Origin: Ophiocordyceps camponoti-saundersi (nom. inval.)
Lineage: Eukaryota; Ascomycota; Sordariomycetes; Hypocreales; Ophiocordycipitaceae
Assembly: GCA_003339415.1 (NCBI GenBank)
Contig: PDHQ01000621.1
Location: 1 to 13,605 of the forward strand
Direction of reading: 5' to 3'
DNA length: 13,605 nt
Shown here: positions 10,010-13,605 of the stretch, in pieces
Layout: the number at the start of each line of letters is the position of its first letter
Position numbering within the stretch: the first letter of the stretch is position 1
Made by a program: the position numbers and the translations under genes
The notes under the pieces: model-generated
What the model was told of the DNA's origin: nothing
Database searches by the model: none
What the model saw: the letters and a program-made list of their open reading frames with translations, nothing else

Positions 10010-10730
10010 TTATAAAGCTTAGGTAAGAACCCTATAAATTAATATACTTTTAGTATCGTTTTTTAATATCTTTATAATATAATATTAGTTATATACTATT
10101 TATCCTATACTCTATACGCTATAAATAAAGAAAGAATATTAGCCGTAATAAGAAGGCTATATAAAGCCTATTCGCTATAAACTACTTATAATATATACTT
10201 AAAAATAAGCATAACTATCTATAATATAGTTAACCTTACTACTATTTATAATATCTTAGACGCCTCTATCTTCGTAAAGTATACTATACCTAAAGCTATA
10301 AACTATATCTCTTATGCTAGTTACGGTAAGATTATCTATATTCGCTCTCATATTATTATAAGCGCTAGTCTATATAATAAGGATAGTAAGATATTTTCCT
10401 TTATTCTATTCCTTTAGTATATATATTACGTCGCGTTCCTATTATTCCTATTTTTCTTTCCTTATATTATAATACCTTTTACCGAGACGTATATTCTTCT
10501 ATATATATCTAATATATATTATAATTCTCCTTTATTATTCTTATCTTATTCTTTTATTTCTTTTCTACCTTATATAAATTAATTTAGTTTTCTATACGTA
10601 AATCCCCGATAATATTTCTTAATCTATAAATAAATATAATTATTAGAGTTAATATAGAAAAAGCTTTTAAGTATAATAATAGTTTATAGAGTAAAATAAG
10701 GAGTTAATAAAGCTATTAGAATTCTTTTCC

Positions 10731-10742
10731 GGCCCGGGGAGT
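10731..10742 (+). promoter_or_regulatory. Likely polypurine tract of Element 1
   Basis: The sequence ggcccggggagt directly abuts the 3' LTR. The purine run cggggag at its end is where plus-strand DNA synthesis would be primed. It is short and interrupted by CCC, so the exact tract is uncertain. Confidence 0.5.
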
Positions 10743-11346
10743 TAATACGGGATATATAATAATACCCTTATAAATCGCCTAACTTTTTATAATATTTCCT
10801 TAAGATTTCTTATAATTTCCCGCCTTAGGATTTTACTCGGATTTCCCCTAGAAACTTTATTACCTTTACGCTTAGGAAATTACTAAGATTTCCTCTTAGG
10901 ATTTTTTTATAATAACTCTTAAGATTTTACTAAGATTTCTAGTAAGATCTAATATTAAAATATACTTTTAGAAATCTCCGGATTTTACTAGGAAATCCCC
11001 GTACGTTAGGAAATCACCGCGTACTAGGAAATCCCTATTTTACTAATATACTCGGAAATTACCGTAAAATCCCCTTAGGTAAATATTTTTAAGATTATAC
11101 TAGGAAATCTTCCTTAAGCTCCTAGCTATATAATTAGCCTAGTATTCTTTTAGGTAGTAATTTAGATTCTTTTATAGTTACTATTTTAATTCTTAAAAGA
11201 CTCTTACTTATACTTATACTTTTTATAGTAGCTATTCTATAATCTTATAATTAGTAGCTAGCTTATCTCCCTTCCTTATATACTATATCTAGTAGCTAGC
11301 TTAGTATATATAACTACTAGTAGATTATACGTATAAGCGTATATTA
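10743..11346 (+). repeat. Element 1 3' LTR (604 bp)
   Basis: This is the partner of 1157-1760 and has the same length. It begins taata, where the 5' copy still has TGATA, and ends tatta. Around 10999-11033 it keeps CG dinucleotides (ccccgtacg, accgcgtac) that read TA in the 5' copy. At about 10800-10815 it has T/A where the 5' copy has cctagg motifs. Nearly all differences inspected are transitions, so divergence cannot date the insertion. Confidence 0.95.
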
Positions 11347-11351
11347 GGGGG
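11347..11351. repeat. Target site duplication of Element 1, right copy
   Basis: The pentamer ggggg directly after the 3' LTR equals 1152-1156 and belongs to the G-run of the interrupted Element 2 LTR. Confidence 0.9.
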
Positions 11352-11443
11352 CTTCTCCCCCCTCTCTTTCCTCTTTTCGATAGCTTTAATTATAACTCCT
11401 TTTTAGCTTATTTTAATATCGTATTTTTAGTAAAACTATTATA
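11352..11443 (+). repeat. Element 2 left LTR, last 92 bp
   Basis: This segment continues the interrupted LTR and matches 13226-13317 without gaps, from cttctcccccctc to ctattata. Joined to 1037-1156 it gives 212 bp, exactly the length of the right LTR. Confidence 0.92.
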
Positions 11444-13105
11444 TTAATTAAAGCTTTTCTTACTATAAACTAAACGTAAAAGTAAGATTATTATAGAATA
11501 ACGCTATTAAATTTTACCTACGCTTAAGCTTTTACTTACTTACTTTAGCTTAAACTTATAATTAGCCGCTATATATACGAAATTTACTATTAACGGAGTA
11601 ATAATTAGAAAGCTTAAAGCTTAATTTTATTATATCTTTTCGTATCTTAGTACCTTTTAATAAATATTCTTATTATATATCTTTTTAGTTATTAATTTTT
11701 CTAATTAGCTTAATACCTTTTTAGTATATATTTTTAAGCTTTTAGGAGAGAGCTATAAGAAACGCCGTATAGGTCTAAACTTAGTTAAGATATATTAGGG
11801 GCTATTTAAGCTTTTTAGAGAATATATTATAAAGTAAGAGTTTTTCTTTTTCGAGGCTAGGCTATTATATTAGTCCGATTACGCTAAGATTATTTTACTC
11901 TTATCCGGGCTATATAAAAAGTTATAAAAGCGCTTAGATTATAAGAACTAGCTTACGATATATATAGCCTTTATTAGTCTTCTTAGGGGCTTTAATAAGG
12001 TATTTGTTAAGGTCTAGCCCTTATATTATATTCGGGTTATAAACCTAAACGTTAAACTTATAGATTAGCCTTACGATTAAACGATAAGGCTGCTGCTATC
12101 CGGCCTAGAGGCCTATAGCGGAAGGATTAAATAGAACGGAACGGGAAGGATAGTTAAACGGGAAGGCAAATAGGCTCTAAAGGAAAGAGCGGTGTATATA
12201 GCTATTTAGCACGCTAGAGTGCGGCTTCCTTAGAAGCTCTCTATACGTGATTATTATTATATATAGCCTAGCAAATAAGTATCCCTTTAACTAGTCCCTT
12301 AACAGTATTTAATACTAAGAATATCCCTAAAATACTAGTTAATTTACCGCCCCCCTTTTCTACTAACTTAATAGATATCTTATTTATATAATCTTATTTT
12401 AGTATTACTAAGCGCTAGCGTTACTATTAGTATAATTAGATTAGTTATTTTAAGCGTAACTATCTAAAGCTTCGTAAGTAAATAGGGATATTAAGGTTAA
12501 GGCTTTTTATAAGCGGAGTAGGGTAATTAGAGGTAAATCTAAAGTATTTTAATTAAGGGGATAATAAGTAAGGAGGGATAAGTATATACTAAATATTATA
12601 GCTTAAATAATTTCTAGCTTTATTATATTACTTTATATAAGAATAGTTTATATATAACTTAAGCGCGTAAATTTATTAGGAAATATATATTATAATTATA
12701 TTACGCCTTAGCTTATAAACTAGCGCTAGTAGTATATAGCGATAAATATATAGCTAGCTTTACTATTTACCGTAATTAGGGTATTTTTTAAGCTTCCTAT
12801 AACTAATATAGTACTATTTAGTTTTATATACTAGCTATATAAGTAAGTTTTTATTATTAATATATAAGTTTATCTTTCCCTATTTTAAGCGGTGCTATAA
12901 TTTTAAGCTTATTAAAATCTTCCCTATAAAGATTAGGGTTTAATTCCTTAAGCTATAAGGAAGCTTTTCCGCCCTCTTATCCTTATTTTTATAAAAGCTA
13001 TTAGGCTATCGGCTAGGGATTATATAGAGTATCTTACTAGTATAATAGTATATAACTTTTCTATCTTACGCTCTTACCTTCTTAGCTAGCTTAAAAAGGG
13101 GGCTA
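11444..13105 (+). other. Interior of Element 2, possible gag remnant
   Basis: The 1,662-bp interior has no recognisable RT, integrase or protease motif. On the + strand, the phase with codon starts at positions divisible by 3 can be followed from about 11463 to 12300 with roughly one TAA/TAG per 13 codons. It reads as a protein-like Lys/Leu/Tyr-rich segment (for example SDYAKIILLLSGLYKKL near 11874-11920). A gag-type protein is conceivable, but the other phases are about equally open, so no CDS is called. RIP is a little less complete at 12001-12310, which keeps about a dozen CpA/TpG. The remainder to 13092 shows nothing identifiable. Confidence 0.45.
13093..13102 (+). promoter_or_regulatory. 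Likely polypurine tract of Element 2
   Basis: The uninterrupted purine run aaaaaggggg lies three bases before the right LTR. This fits a plus-strand primer and sets Element 2 in + orientation. Confidence 0.6.
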
Positions 13106-13317
13106 TATAAGGGATTAGTTTATAACTAATTATAGCTAGATAGGGGGGATTATAGCGGATATATTTAGGTTTTCCCGATAGCGCTTAGTTATCGCGCGGG
13201 GTATATAGCTAGCTTAGGAGGGAGGCTTCTCCCCCCTCTTTTTCCTCTTTTTAATAGCTTTAATTATAACTCCTTTTTAGCTTACTTTAATATTATACTC
13301 TTAGTAAAACTATTATA
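13106..13317 (+). repeat. Element 2 right LTR (212 bp, uninterrupted)
   Basis: This is the intact partner of the split left LTR. It starts tataaggg and ends ctattata (TGTAA...TTACA after RIP). It shows the pre-insertion form of the site hit by Element 1: ttaggagggaggcttctcc, with no gap between the two halves. A G-rich and C-rich inverted repeat (about 13218-13238) forms an imperfect hairpin. Confidence 0.93.
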
Positions 13318-13322
13318 ACCTT
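13318..13322. repeat. Target site duplication of Element 2, right copy
   Basis: The pentamer acctt directly follows the right LTR and equals 1032-1036. Confidence 0.85.
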
Positions 13323-13552
13323 AATAATAATATTATTAGTAATAGCGGTAATATCTTTAGTATTAATAATAATAGTAGCGGCGGTAGTAGTAAGGGTTTA
13401 AAGCTTTTAGTCGCGCTATTTTTAAGCCTTATAAAAGTAACTAGCTAACTGCGAAGCGGCCTTAGGGGTAACGCGCGGAGGCGAGGGTATCCCTATAAGC
13501 GAGAAAAATATTAAAACCTTTATTTCCGCGAAATAAGTAGCGGATTTCCTTA
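13323..13552. other. Right flank, low-complexity triplets, no clear gene
   Basis: AAT, AGT and GGT-type triplets (13323-13400) would read as an Asn/Ser/Gly-rich stretch in one frame. They are followed by a comparatively GC-rich patch (about 13455-13505) with several CG dinucleotides. No gene is identifiable. This is probably the original neighbour of the TTA-rich DNA at 908-1031 before Element 2 inserted. Confidence 0.5.
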
Positions 13553-13553
13553 C

Positions 13554-13605
<52 letters not shown>
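13553..13605. repeat. (TAA)n microsatellite, right edge
   Basis: Perfect AAT triplets run to the window end and are truncated there. The motif is the reverse complement of the (TTA)n at the left edge. Confidence 0.97.

Larger units (their letters stand above)
9819..10742 (+). other. 3' non-coding region of Element 1
   Basis: Stop codons become frequent in the ORF3 phase right after 9818 and I see no coding frame. The region holds a 34-bp tandem repeat (9908-10009), the only + strand ATG of the window (10314) and a CT-rich part (10400-10575). It ends in the purine tract before the 3' LTR. A long 3' untranslated segment of about 0.9 kb is unusual for compact fungal chromoviruses. Confidence 0.6.
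1157..11346 (+). mobile_element. Element 1: full-length Ty3/gypsy chromovirus, RIP-inactivated
   Basis: A 10,190-bp LTR retrotransposon with two 604-bp LTRs, a 5-bp target duplication, a gag-pol frame ending in a chromodomain, an additional downstream frame and a purine-rich tract before the 3' LTR. The domain order RT, RNase H, integrase, chromodomain defines a Ty3/gypsy chromovirus, common in fungi. All catalytic Asp/Glu I could place are mutated, so this copy encodes nothing functional. The reading phase of gag-pol is constant over 6 kb, indicating inactivation by point mutation rather than by deletions. At over 10 kb with a third frame it is longer than typical fungal chromoviruses of about 5.5-8 kb. 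Confidence 0.95.
1037..13317 (+). mobile_element. Element 2: short LTR retrotransposon, split by Element 1
   Basis: Without the nested insertion this element is 2,086 bp: a 212-bp LTR, a 1,662-bp interior and a 212-bp LTR, flanked by acctt duplications. LTR ends read tataa...ttata, expected from TGTAA...TTACA after RIP. A polypurine run (13093-13102) just before the right LTR supports + orientation. The interior is too short for a full gag-pol, so this is probably a non-autonomous or internally deleted element. The family is not recognised. The left LTR is interrupted after base 120 by Element 1, so Element 2 is the older insertion. Confidence 0.88.

Noticed and set aside
10300..10400. A small ORF from the only + strand ATG (10314)
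   Set aside because: It meets stops quickly, lies in the non-coding 3' part of Element 1 and has no leader or conserved context.
11444..13105. A defined gag CDS in Element 2
   Set aside because: One + strand phase reads protein-like, but stop density is similar in the other phases and no family motif is visible, so only a region was described.

Overview
The window looks like a strongly AT-rich, repeat-only compartment of a filamentous ascomycete (Pezizomycotina) genome mutated almost to saturation by repeat-induced point mutation (RIP). By eye I find only about 41 CpA/TpG dinucleotides (both read on the + strand) in 13.6 kb, while CpG and TpA are plentiful. The + strand holds a single ATG (10314-10316). 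No intact gene is present. All coding information is in retrotransposon fossils whose CAA, CAG and TGG codons have become TAA/TAG, ATG has become ATA, and catalytic Asp/Glu have become Asn/Lys.

Layout. Positions 1-1031 are TTA microsatellite and minisatellite DNA around an AT-rich stretch with a decayed ~180-bp direct duplication. At 1032-1036 and 13318-13322 lies a 5-bp target duplication (acctt) that brackets Element 2, a short LTR retrotransposon with 212-bp LTRs and a 1,662-bp interior. Its left LTR is split after base 120 by Element 1, a 10,190-bp Ty3/gypsy chromovirus (1157-11346). Element 1 has two 604-bp LTRs and its own 5-bp target duplication (ggggg). Removing Element 1 and one ggggg rebuilds a 212-bp LTR that matches the right LTR (13106-13317) without gaps. 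The right edge (13323-13605) is a low-complexity flank ending in a TAA microsatellite.

Element 1 carries one fused gag-pol frame (about 1913-7939, ~2,000 codons) that keeps a single phase throughout. I recognise reverse transcriptase, the RNase H end, integrase (zinc finger, DD35E core, GPY/F-like motif) and a C-terminal chromodomain. After a pyrimidine-rich leader there is a separate downstream frame of about 558 codons (8142-9818) that I cannot assign to a family. About 0.9 kb of non-coding DNA with a three-copy 34-bp repeat precedes the polypurine tract and 3' LTR.

Order of events inferred: Element 2 inserted into TTA-rich DNA; Element 1 inserted into the hairpin-forming G-run of Element 2's left LTR; RIP then inactivated everything, apparently while Element 1 was still structurally full length.
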